Of a stretch of 64,000 bases of DNA, positions 31,981-42,451 are shown in pieces (the stretch's first letter is position 1; every line of letters begins with the position of its first letter). This DNA is from Gnetum montanum. Lineage: Eukaryota; Streptophyta; Gnetopsida; Gnetales; Gnetaceae. The notes beneath the pieces are model-generated. The model was given only the letters and a program-made list of their open reading frames with translations. It made no database searches and was not told the origin of the DNA. Position numbers and translations under genes: made by a program. The stretch covers positions 284,902 through 348,901 of the forward strand of contig MNCI01006016.1 of assembly GCA_015680685.1 (NCBI GenBank). Reading direction: 5' to 3'.

Positions 31981-32142
31981 TACTTACATCACTAAGATCC
32001 CTTTAATCTATCAGAACAATTTTAGAATCCTTTTTATGGAATTATTTTTTAATTTATAACTCATTGCTACCCACTAGAATTGAACCTATGATCTAGGGTA
32101 ACCAAGCTAAGATTCTTATCACTAAGTCAACACCTCATTGTT
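31981..32142 (-). repeat. tRNA-derived SINE-like repeat, copy 5
   Basis: The minus strand has GAGGTGTTGACTTAGTGATAA (A-box-like) and ATAGGTTCAATTCTAGTGGG (B-box-like), then GCAATGAGTTATAAA and a body shared with copy 3. Confidence 0.5.
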
Positions 32143-32577
32143 ATAAAGTTCTAATTTTACTATATGTCTTGAAAGCACGACCACATGCAGTGATAGTTAG
32201 GTGCTTATTTCTTAAGTCATAAAATGTAGATTCAAGCCTAGGCATGGACACTTGAAATAGGTTAGACTTTTGCTCATCCATCGACCGTCCTAAAGATCTT
32301 ACCTTGGTGGGATGAGAATTAAGCCTCTAGATAATGATAAATATTGTTAGAAAAATGTTTTGAGTTTTAAAAATACCCATTCCTCCTTAGAACTTAACAC
32401 TATTCATTGGAATTAAAACCCATAAAATTTTAACTTTATTATGACTTAGAGGTAAAATATTGTTAAAATAAAAGTTTCAAGTTCTAACACCTTCATAATA
32501 AAAGTTATAGAAGTTAGGAAGATTATAATACCTAGTTGGTTGAATGTAAGTCTTCCTACATGCTTACAGTACCAAAC

Positions 32578-33411
32578 TGATGAGCAACGAGGTACCCCTA
32601 TGCTCAACCATATGAATACAAGTGTTTCATGCACCATCTAGTCGAATTCCAAGGACTAAGTGCTTATGCGCCTCTGTGGAACAAGGACGGGTTAGTTAAT
32701 CATTGTCTTCCCAAACTTACTTGTATGTCACAATTGTATGATTAAGTAAGCTTGAGGCATATGATTTTTATATCTTTTATGTTTTTATGTCTTGTGCTAA
32801 TAAGGGAGGAGAGAGATAACTAAGTGACTAATTTAACTTAACTACTCATTAACTAAGTTCTACTAATCCTAACACCAGCATCTATTCCCACTTGCCATAC
32901 ACATCCTAAACCAGTGCAACGCTACTAGGATTACCAAACGCTAATCATTACTGGGTTACCAAGTGTTACACACATGCTTGAAGCAGTTATACTAAGTGTA
33001 CTTACTTAAGAAAGTGTAAGGTGAGAGAAGACATTAATTAACTAGGAAAGCATTTAATAATATCAGTTAACATTAATTAATCTATTTTGGATGCTGCAAG
33101 GTTTATCATAAAGTTTGTCTTTATTGTCGTACACAAGGTGTGCTCAGGTACATAATGCTCGAATAAAGATTCGTTCACTTTATGACTCCTACTACAGGCA
33201 CGCAGAAATAATTCTAACTCTAGGAGAGAGAAAAGGCAAGAGTTTGACTAAGGATCTAACTAACTACTGCAAAACCAAGTGCACCCGCCTCTTATTTATA
33301 GGCAAGGAGATAGGTCCCGATATCGAGTATCCGACATCACATGGTAGGCTCCGATATTGTGGAACCGATATCACAGATGCGATATCGTGTCCCCGATATC
33401 GCAGTTCATCA
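32578..33411 (-). repeat. LTR-D 3' LTR
   Basis: 834 bp, paired with 41635-42451. TGATGAGC start and TTCATCA end on the plus strand. Confidence 0.92.
33292..33411 (-). promoter_or_regulatory. LTR-D U3 promoter: TATA box and six-unit 14-bp GATATC array
   Basis: TATAAATAA lies at 33292-33300 (minus). Units start at 33319, 33333 (GACATC), 33353 (GATATT), 33367, 33381 and 33395, with spacing 14, 20, 14, 14, 14, ending 17 bp from the last unit start exactly as in LTR-C. The other LTR-D LTR has five units (42373, 42387, 42407, 42421, 42435) and TATA at 42346-42354. Confidence 0.75.
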
Positions 33412-35286
33412 TACCCCCACAACTGAATGAAAATTCATCCTCGAGTTCCTTACAAACTATTGGGAATGTATGGGATTATTGACTAATTGACAACTGATGG
33501 TGGAATGGGATGATAGACTCAATGTGCCCAGTGAACGGATCAATAAGCATATTACAACATTAGTGTTCATGACCATTGTGGTAAACACTCATGCATAAAT
33601 GACATCTAAGCTTTTATTTGGTAGCTTGAAGAGAAAGAGAGAGAGAAAGAAGATGAAGCGTGTTGCCGCCAATGCTGACATTGTGCCTTCCATTGTTTAT
33701 CCATAGCCACACCACCAAACTTGCTCCATTTGTAAATGCTCCAATTCCAGTCCATCCTGAGTGCTTCCTCCAAGCCTAGTCCATTGTTTGTATGATCACC
33801 ATCTACACACATAACATAGTCACAATTGAGCAAGGATAGATAAACCACAATGTAGTTGATACCTTGCCTCGATATCAAATGCATTGGCTAAGTTGTGGTT
33901 ATGGTAAAAACTAGTTCAAAGATTTATCACTGGTGACTACCCAAGGTGTAGGGGTTAGGTAGATAGTAGAATGAGCTAGCTATAAGATGGGAAAATATGA
34001 GGAACAAGAAAGATGGGAAAAATAACAACAGCAATGCCAATAAAATAGATGTCATGGATGAGGATGAAACAAGAAATGATTGATTACAGGAAATGTTTAA
34101 GGAAAAGAAGTTAACAATTGCACCAAAAAGGAATGCCAGTGGATCCTCTCCAAAGCAAGAGCATGCCCTTTATGCCCTGACAAACCCACAAAACAAAGAG
34201 TCTATAGGCTCTAGGAATGTCAATTGGAAGAAAGAGTTAAAAACTTACCCATAAGAATTCACCAAAGAAAAATAATGCATCAACCCAGAGACAGACTAAT
34301 GATAAAACAAACAATGAGGTGGAAGATGGAAAGAAATATGGGGAGGATAGAATGGAATGGAATCCCAAGAACAAGGTTGTATAAAGTCCCTTTTGTATTT
34401 TATGGTTAATGTGACTGAGTAGAACTCATCCCAATCCAAACTCAAACAAACCACATCTAGTGACCTCGCATCAACACACTTGACCAATCCATCCATTTGA
34501 AGTAACAAGAATGCTTCCACAAAGATTCACCACCATTTCGAGGAGAGCAAGATGGAGGAGCAGGAAGCGAGAAAGGGCCTTAGTTAGAGGGAACCTTTAC
34601 GCATGGGTAACATGTCTTTCTAGTTCAATAACCAATGCTTGTAGCCCATACTTCATTATTGTGTCTAAGGGGTGTGCTTTGAATTCTCACTTTTTTTTCT
34701 CTTTTTTTTTTACATGAGAACCACACCATGCAAAGACTTATTTTCATTCACTCAGCTTCCAGATATTTGAACAATGTCAAAATGGCAGAAAACCCAAGAA
34801 AAAGCATCCAAGCACCCAAGAGAATGGCCAACACAAATGCATCGAACCCCTTGAAGCCACACCCTTTTCATCTATTGAGTCTTTCCTTGGTTTGAAGAAT
34901 ACCAAGCCACCAATTTATTAACAAGTTTACTTAGAAAAAGGGGATTGTGTAGTTCCAAGCCAAAGGAGACCATAGAGTTGTATGGATGAGTGGACAGTGT
35001 GGACTCATTGCTTGTTTTACAAAAAGAACCATACCTTAATATCAGCATCATAATTCAAAGGTAAAAACCAAACATTAGTAATCCATATGATATAATTCAA
35101 TCCACCATCATGAGCACTTATTGGATGACAAATAAAAGTAAATCGAGCAAACAAAGAAACAATAAAAATATGAACAATGGTGTAAAACAAAAATAAGAAA
35201 GTTGGAAAAATGTGTAAAACAAAAACATGGAAAACAAAAATTTAAAAAGAACTGAGGGCCTAGAATGGTTGGCATAGGTGGCCATC
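33412..35286 (-). other. LTR-D 3' non-coding region
   Basis: It aligns with LTR-C 18558-20466. The polypurine motif GTTGTGGGGGTA abuts the LTR (33412-33424), and a second GTCATGGGGGAGA lies at 35287-35300. No frame is conserved between the two copies. Confidence 0.7.
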
Positions 35287-36460
35287 TCCCCCATGACTAA
35301 GTTGGAAGGAGGAGATTTGAAATAGTGAGTAGGGTTATCCACCAATAGAGGTAGCATGTGTACTGGCTATCCTAAGCTCATGGAAAGGTTTGCTTTGTTG
35401 CACGTTAACCAACAGCTTCTTCTCCAAGCTCTCAAGTTTGTATATTATCATGGCCCCAAAAGGAAAAGTTGCATAAATAATATAAGGTCTTTCCCATAGT
35501 GTTTGAAATTTAGTACATTGTGGCATATGTGTGGGATTCCAGCAAAGAACATTATCTCCTAGTTGATATTTAACTTTCCTAATTCTTATGTCATGAAATT
35601 GTTTATTGAATGCCTTGTGCAATTCATTAGATAATAGGGCAGCTAGTTGGTTTTCATTTAGCAAGTTAAGGGTTACTAACTATTGTTTCTATGCTAGATC
35701 AAGGTCAAGGTTGAGGTCACATGCCATGGATAGTGTATGGATCTCAATTTGAATAGGAAGTGTCAGAAGCTTCCCGTACACTAACTCGTAGGGAGAGTAC
35801 CCTATAGGGAGTTTCCATATAGAGCGGTATGCCCAAAGAGCATCATTCAGTTTAGTGCTCTAGTCTCACCTATACTTGCTAATAGTTCTTATCAATATTT
35901 TCATAATCTCCCTATTGGTGACCTCTGCTTGACCATTCGCTTGAGGGTGGTATGGTATAGTCAATTTATGCTCAACCCCTAAGCATTGCATTAATTTCCG
36001 AAAAGTTGCACCTGTGAAGTATGTACCATTGTCTGAAATAAGTGCATGTGGCATACCAAACCTATTCATGATTTGTTGTTGAACAAATCGTGTAGCTGTA
36101 GATGATGTACAATCTTTAACAGCAGCTACTTCGATCCATTTTTTTAGGTAATCAACGGCAACAATAATATAAGTTTATCCATTGGACATTGGTGTAATGG
36201 GCCCCATAAAATCACTTCCCCAAATGTCGAAGGGTTCTAACGATTAAATCCATTGTTGTAGACACTCCATTCTAGCAGTCATTCCCCCATCACATTGACA
36301 GCGCTCACAAGATTGGACGAATTAATGGGCATCCCGAAATAATGTAGGCCAATAATATCTTGCAAGCAAGATCTTAATGTTGTTCATCTCTCAGCATAAT
36401 GACCCCCACAAGGACCCTCATAAGCATCCTGGAGAACTCGCAGTTGATCTATATTGGGAA
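35287..36460 (-). pseudogene. LTR-D integrase remnant
   Basis: The core block at 35866-36069 reads RFGMPHALISDNGTYFTGAT (second catalytic Asp in SDNG). It is followed by GVEHKLTIPYHPQANGQAEV and TNREI (catalytic Glu in GQAE). The C-terminal barrel at 35335-35664 has KVKYQLGDNVLCWN and PFGAMIIYKLE. The N-terminal zinc finger and first Asp are near 36170-36330 but are frameshifted. The two best-kept catalytic residues show this copy decayed less than LTR-C here. Confidence 0.82.
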
Positions 36461-36467
36461 CATACCA

Positions 36468-37100
36468 TCAAACCAAGCCATTGGAGCACACTTTGTAAAG
36501 TTGCCCATTCATCTCCATAAAGTACTTAGCTTGGTGAAGAAACTGTTGTTTCTTCTTAAGGTTTAACTCTTGTGGTGTTTGTTGGGTGAGGAGATAGGTA
36601 AGAATGCTACTATACCAGTTTGTCTCCGTGGGTGATTGATTATTCACTACACCATCAAAGAGGAATTCATCAGGGAAATGATCAAAAATTGGATACTCAT
36701 CCTCTTTTTTGTCCCATCGCAACCGAGATAAATGATCAACAACTACATTCTCGGTGCCTTTACGATCAATCATCGTAAGATCAAACTCTTGTAAGATTAC
36801 AAGCCATCATATGATGCAAGGGCTTACCATTGGCTTATTCATGAGGAACCGGATTACACTATGATCTGTATGTATATATACTTTATATTCTAATACATAG
36901 TATCTAAACTTTTCTAGTGCAAACACTACAATAATTAATTCTTTCTCTATGGTAGTGTAGTTAAGTTGTGCACCAGCGATACTTCTTCTTACATAGTGGA
37001 TGTAATAAGGATGCTTCTGGTCCTCTAATTATGTAAGTATAGCTCCTAAGGTATAATTGGATGCATCAATCATGATATGGAATGGTTTGAATCAATCAAG
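36468..37100 (-). pseudogene. LTR-D RNase H remnant
   Basis: The open block 36468-36773 begins MIDRKGTENVVVDHLSRLRW, the C-terminal RNase H signature (usual KGxxNxVADHLSRL, keeping the final Asp). The upstream part with the FLMNKP- and YVLE-like blocks is in another frame around 36820-36950. A stop precedes the open block. Confidence 0.82.
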
Positions 37101-37349
37101 AGCTTGTAGAATGGGTGTTTCTACTAGCTTCTATTTCAGAGTTTGGAAAGCTAATTCACATTCCCTGGTCCATTTGAAAGGTACGTCCTTTATCATTAAT
37201 TCTACTAATGGTTTGGCAACCTTTGAAAAGTTCTCAATGAATCTCCTATAGTAGCCAGTGTGTCCAAGGAATGACTAGATATCTTTGACAATTTTGGGTT
37301 GATGGGTAATTCCTTGGATAACTTTAATTTTCTCAAGATCTACCTCTAT

Positions 37350-38110
37350 CCCTGTGTGTGAGATTTTATGCCCTAGTATGACACCTTCTTAGACCATCAA
37401 ATGGTTTTTCTACTAGTTGAGCCTCAAATTTGTTTCTACACATCTTTTTAGCACTAGCTCTAACCAATCCAAGGCTTGATAAAATTTTTCTCCATAAGTG
37501 GAGAAGTCATCCATGAAGACCTCCATACCATTTCCTATCTGTTGTTGGAATATGCTTAGAACTAATCGTTGAAATGTTGCAAGGGCATTGCACAAGCCAA
37601 ACAGCATCTATTTATATGCAAATGTTCCCCAAGGACTGGTGAATGTAGTCTTGGCTTGGTCTTCTAGGGCTATTTATATTTGGTTGTACCCACTGTACCC
37701 ATCCAAAAAACTATAGTAGCAATGCTTTGTAATGGTGTTTAAGACTTGGTTGACAAATGGCAATGGAAAGTGATCTTTGAATGTTTCCATATTTAGTAGC
37801 CTGAAATCTATGCACACCCTCTATTTCCCTCCCTTTTTAGGCACAATAACTAAGGGACTAACCCATTCACTATTAGCAATGGGGTATATGAACCCAACTT
37901 TTAGAAGTTGTTCAATTTCTTCCTTAACAACTTGCTTTAGCTTTGGGTTCAATCACCTTTACGATTGTCTTCAAGGCTTCATGGAGGGGTCGATGTAAAT
38001 TCTTTGCTAGCATATCCTAGTGTCTATTCCAGTTAATTCAGGATATGACCAAGCGAAGGCTTTTGACCATTTATTTATCACCTTCAATAGTCTCTCTTTT
38101 TGTTACGAAG
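37350..38110 (-). pseudogene. LTR-D reverse transcriptase remnant
   Basis: 37413-37607 contains MLFGLCNALATFQRLVLSIF and MEVFMDDFSTYGEKF, the palm with the catalytic FMDD (Y/F-x-D-D). The fingers, in another frame near 37690-37960, match LTR-C: the PIANSEWVSPLVIVPKK- and FPLPFVNQVL-like blocks. Scattered stops. Confidence 0.85.
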
Positions 38111-38432
38111 CAAGCTTCACGTTAATAATTACCAGTTTTCCATTTTTAAGGAACGTGTATTCCATACTGGTAGGCAATGGTTTTAGCTCAAGGGGCTCTT
38201 GCTTAAATTTCGCAAAGATTTCCAACTTCCCCTAGTTGATATTTTCAAGGCTAAGACTTTGAAGTTGGTGGTGGACTTGCTCTAATGCATCTATGCTATC
38301 AATGTAAGTGCAAGTTAAACCCTCAGTTGGTTCCATGCATATGATTGAACTACTTTCTTGATCAGCTATCAGCCACTGGGTGCCTTCCTGTTGTGTGGCT
38401 TCTACATATAAGCATTTTTGTATGTTGATCAC
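38110..38432 (-). pseudogene. LTR-D protease-RT linker
   Basis: 38232-38432 reads WLIADQESSSIICMEPTEGL and continues as in LTR-C. The ELKPLP...YTFLKNG-like segment is near 38120-38200 in another frame. Confidence 0.7.
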
Positions 38433-38486
38433 TTGTGCACACTGATTGCATGTAAGCAGTGCTAAACTTTACACAAACCATGACCT

Positions 38487-39122
38487 CTACATGCAATTAC
38501 ACCCTGTGTCACTGTATGTGATGCATGGAACTTTCTTCTTCTCGATCTTTCCAAATGTATTTTCCTTTGATATTTCTAGGGAAAGATCACAGATTCCTAA
38601 GCATGTGTCAATGGTGCTTAGCCATGCCCTTCCCATTATGATTGGGAAGTCCCCCTTACCGTTGTTCACCTGAATCACTAGGAAGTTAGCTAGGTACGAC
38701 CACCCACAAACAGTGGTAACAATGTCCTCCACTAGTCCCAATGGGACAATGATGAACTGGTCATCCAACTCTAGATGGATGTTGCTCTTTTTCAATGGAG
38801 GCAAGTTCTAGGTCTTGTACATTTCTTGAAAGATTAAATTGACACCAGAACCTAAATCCAAAAGAGCTTTGCATGGCTCATTCCTAGCTATTTGTAAGTA
38901 TATCAAAGGACTCCCAAGATCAGAGAATTTCTTGGGAAGATGGCCAGCTTTGATCCAATAGGTGATGGCATGTGTTAGCATTACTGTATGCATTGAGTGT
39001 GGTGGTTGGGTTGAAGGACGCTCCAAAGTTTTGATTGATATTGAGGTATCTAAGGAATCAGCCGCTTGTGATTGCAAGGGCTTGGTTGGACTATTGGTTC
39101 TAAACAAAGGTCTTTTCTTCAT
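38487..39122 (-). pseudogene. LTR-D aspartic protease remnant
   Basis: 38808-39122 contains NEPCKALLDLGSGVNLIFQE: the catalytic DSG/DTG triad reads DLG, so it is inactive. 38487-38804 contains GDFPIIMGRAWLSTIDTC, the IxGRxWL block. One stop separates the halves, at the same place as in LTR-C. Confidence 0.8.
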
Positions 39123-39129
39123 GTGGTTG

Positions 39130-41090
39130 TCGGAAGCAACAGTAGGTTGAGAGTTAATAGCCCTTGTGGCATTACGTTGCTACGGCTGTGCAAGGAGTTC
39201 ACCTTGTATCATGGGAGTTGGTGGTAGTGGAGCTATTAGTGAAAGAGGTGCAGTCAAATGAGAAGGATGGTATGTTTGTGGAATATCGCCCCTAAGGGAA
39301 AGAGTCCTATAATACTCATGAGCTTGGTGGTAAGATTGAGGAGTAACGTGACCAATAGAGTCACATGGAAAGATTGGCTATTGCACGTAATATCCATACG
39401 AGTTAGGTTGTTGGTAAGGATAATGCTACCTTGGTGGTGGCATTCCCCATGATTGTGGGTGCTGCCACTATTGATATTGCTCAATCAGTTGTGGTGGAGT
39501 TCCACTTGGATAATATGTTAAGGGTTGGTGAAACTATCTTGGGTTAACTTGGGGGTAAGGTGACCTTCGGGGTGTTTGTCGTTTGTTCAATCGTGGGTTA
39601 AGTGCATACACCCCAGACTCTTGCAGATGTGAGATTACAAGGCAACATCTCTTAGGATGGTCATATTGACATATCTGGCATCCACTATCATTGTCTGTTT
39701 CTGAATCCACAACCTCTTCAATGATGGCAACTTTACCCTTACCCTTGCTACGTGCATGTTCAACTTCTCTCTTTTTTCTTTTTTCACTACCTTGCTCTCT
39801 AGAATCCTCTACTAATTTAAGACTAATTTGAAATCTATTGTCTAGGGAATCCCACATTTGGTCTACCTTTGCCGATACTTTTGATGTCAGCTTTTGGATA
39901 GGCAAAGTTTTCCTATTCACCATCTCTTCGAGTGATGACGCTTCTTCATCCTCANTCACTCGAAGAGATGGTGAATAGGAAAACTTTGCCTATCCAAAAG
40001 CTGACATCAAAAGTATCGGCAAAGGTAGACCAAATGTGGGATTCCCTAGACAATAGATTTCAAATTAGTCTTAAATTAGTAGAGGATTCTAGAGAGCAAG
40101 GTAGTGAAAAAAGAAAAAAGAGAGAAGTTGAACATGCACGTAGCAAGGGTAAGGGTAAAGTTGCCATCATTGAAGAGGTTGTGGATTCAGAAACAGACAA
40201 TGATAGTGGATGCCAGATATGTCAATATGACCATCCTAAGAGATGTTGCCTTGTAATCTCACATCTGCAAGAGTCTGGGGTGTATGCACTTAACCCANCT
40301 ACTTGTCGTTGAACAGTTCTAACATAGTACTCCACCTACGAATGGATTCCGGTTCTAAGGACCGGTACCAACTTTTCGCTTCTTTAACTAGTGTCCGTGG
40401 AAACAACTTAAGTTTTTTCCATTCATTCTCTATGTTTTGTAAGGCACACGCATCATGGAATGCTTGTAAATGATTCTGAGGATTAGCGTTATATCCCCCT
40501 TCAAATCGTGGGATGTTGTTCATATCTAATCTCTTAATCCTACTATCTTTTTGATGCCTTGTTGGGATCCTAATGACCTCAATTATGTCTAACATACTTC
40601 AAACAGTGAGTAGGGGTTCATCATGATCATCTCATCCATGGTGTCTATGATGCCTCTATTGTTCCCTACTCCCCCTTCTTCTGTGTTGTGATTCTCTAGA
40701 GTGCCCTCGTCCCCTTTCCTAGCTGGTTCATTTATGACTTCCACTTTGCCTACCTTTATCGCCATGGTCTTTGTCTTTATGACTACATCCAAATACTGAA
40801 GGAGAGGGTGAAGGAGATGATGAAGGTGAAGAAGAAGGAGAACCATCACCTGACGGTGTCTGCTACCTTCTCTTCGGTGGTCTCGACCTCAATCGCGATT
40901 GCGATTAGAATGTCCACCTTTATCATGTGTATGTGTCCCTTTTTCGGACCCTTTGTGCCCATGGGTATCAAAACCTAGATTATGAATAGTGAAGGTTCTG
41001 ATACACAACCCCTTGGCCAAAGTCAAGGGGAAGAACATCGTTGTGTCGGCGACTACCTGAGGCAAGTTCACCACCCTCATTTTCACTTAA
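39130..41090 (-). pseudogene. LTR-D gag remnant with inverted insert
   Basis: The capsid-like block at 40299-40595 has RLDMNNIPRFEGGYNANPQN and LVKEAKSWYRSLEPESIRRW. The knuckle region at 39534-39935 has DNDSGCQICQYDHPKRCCLV (C-x2-C-x3-H-x3-C). Between them, where LTR-C has about 350 bp of gag (the DQLHHLVDGL region), LTR-D has an inverted copy of 39594-39935. Further N-terminal parts are at 40589-40849 and 40889-41086 (basic, low-complexity). The Pro/Tyr-rich tail is at 39130-39500. Confidence 0.8.
39594..40297. repeat. 342-bp perfect-looking inverted repeat bounded by single Ns
   Basis: Arm 1 is 39594-39935 and arm 2 is 39956-40297; they appear identical as reverse complements. Single N bases sit at 39955 and 40298. 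The plus-strand frame over arm 2 is the same gag segment as the minus-strand frame over arm 1. The insert replaces a gag segment of about the same length. See findings. Confidence 0.9.
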
Positions 41091-41615
41091 GACATGTGGG
41101 ACATCCTAGGACCACTTACCCTTCAAAAGACTTATGATGTCTCTCCTGTTGCAAGTCCCTTTGATGTTGTGCCTCCGTGGGATGGTATTCTCTTGAGTCA
41201 TGATCTTGCACAACGTATTCTACGTGTAAGTGTTGCATGCCAATTTGTGTGAGAGCATGAAGAAGCATGCTTGGGACTGAACGATCGAGAGGTAACACTA
41301 TGTTACCTTCTAAGTCTCGCCAACACAGTTGTTCACCTTAATGGAGGATAAATATGAAATCTAGTATATACTCATTGAGATGAATATATACCACTCAAAA
41401 TTATTGAGAGACTAGCGGATCAACGTCATGTGTATTATGTCGCCGATTGTTTCCTATTTTAGACCTAGGCAGTGAAGCTCTTTCGTACAAAGAAGGAGAC
41501 ATACTTGTCTGTTCAATGTGCAATGTATTTTTTTCGTGTTCTCAACCAACCCTAAGGGTTCGTTCCAACGATGTGAATGATTTCCTAAGTTTTAATTAGT
41601 GCACAAACAACTAAG
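41090..41615 (-). other. LTR-D leader
   Basis: Untranslated leader or gag N-terminal sequence, aligned with LTR-C 26300-26811. No supported frame. Confidence 0.5.
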
Positions 41616-41633
41616 TCCTTAGCAATGGCGCCA
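41616..41633 (-). other. LTR-D primer-binding site (tRNA-Asp type)
   Basis: The minus strand reads TGGCGCCATTGCTAAGGA, one base after CTCATCA. It matches the tRNA-Asp complement at 14 of 18 positions, including a perfect TGGCGCC. Confidence 0.8.
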
Positions 41634-41634
41634 A

Positions 41635-42451
41635 TGATGAGCGGCGAGGTACCCCTATGCTCAATCATACGAATACGAGCGTTTCATGCATGATCCGGTC
41701 GAATTCCAATGACTAAGTGCTTATGCGCCTCTGTGAAACAAGGATGGGTTGGTTAATCATTGTCTTCCCAAACTTACTTGTATGTCATGACTGTATGGTT
41801 AAGTAAGCTTGAGGCATATGATTTTTATATCTTTTATGTTTTTATGTCTTGTGCTAATAAGGGAGCAGAGAGATAACTAAGTGACTAATTTAACTTAACT
41901 ACTTATTAACTAAGTTCTAACTAATCCTAACACCAGGATCCATTCCTACTTGTCGTACACATCCTAAACCAATGCAACACTACTGGGATTACCAAACGCT
42001 AATCATTACTGGGTTACCAAGCATTACACACATGCTCGAAGCGGTCGTACTGAGTGTATTTACTTAAGTGTAGAGTGAGAGAAGACATTAATTAACTAAG
42101 AAAGCATTTAATAACATCAATTAACACTAATTAATCTATTCTGGATGCTGCAAGGTTTATCATAAAGTTTGTCTTTATTGTCGTATACAAGGTGTGCTCA
42201 AGTACACAATGCTTGAATAAAGATCTATTCAATTTATGACTCCTACTACGGGCACGTAGAAATAATTCTAACTCTGGGAGGGAGAAAAGGCAAGAGTTCG
42301 ACTAAGGGTCTAACTAACTACTGCAAAACCAAGTGTGCCCGCCTCTTATTTATAGGCAAGGAGACAAGTCCCGATATCAGGTATCCGACATCACATGGTA
42401 GGCTCCGATATCGCGGATGCGATATCACAACCCCGATATCATGGTTCATCA
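41635..42451 (-). repeat. LTR-D 5' LTR
   Basis: 817 bp, with TATAAATAA at 42346-42354 and a five-unit array to the end. It differs from the 3' LTR at scattered sites and by one array unit. Confidence 0.92.

Larger units (their letters stand above)
31761..32577. other. LINE-like remnant and tRNA-like repeats left of LTR-D
   Basis: No gene. It begins with a LINE-like fragment (31761-31860), followed by two SINE-like copies (listed separately). At about 32190-32330 a further tRNA-like stretch has a B-box-like GATTCAAGCCTAGGCATGG. It ends in CAAAC (32573-32577), the left duplication of LTR-D. Confidence 0.45.
32578..42451 (-). mobile_element. LTR-D, Athila-like Ty3/gypsy retrotransposon
   Basis: LTRs at 32578-33411 and 41635-42451 with TGATGAG...TTCATCA ends. 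The flanks CAAAC (32573-32577) and CAAAT (42452-42456) are a 5-bp duplication with one change. The primer site is TGGCGCCATTGCTAAGGA. Organisation and sequence match LTR-C throughout, though the copies differ at many sites. The gag region contains an inverted duplication of 342 bp bounded by single Ns. Coding parts carry stops, but the RT active site FMDDFSTYG and the integrase NGTYF...EVTNREI block are better kept than in LTR-C. Confidence 0.92.

Noticed and set aside
39932-40312. Plus-strand 126-codon frame with gag-like protein
   Set aside because: It reads the inverted copy of 39594-39935 and crosses an N; it duplicates the minus-strand gag word for word and is most likely an assembly artefact.
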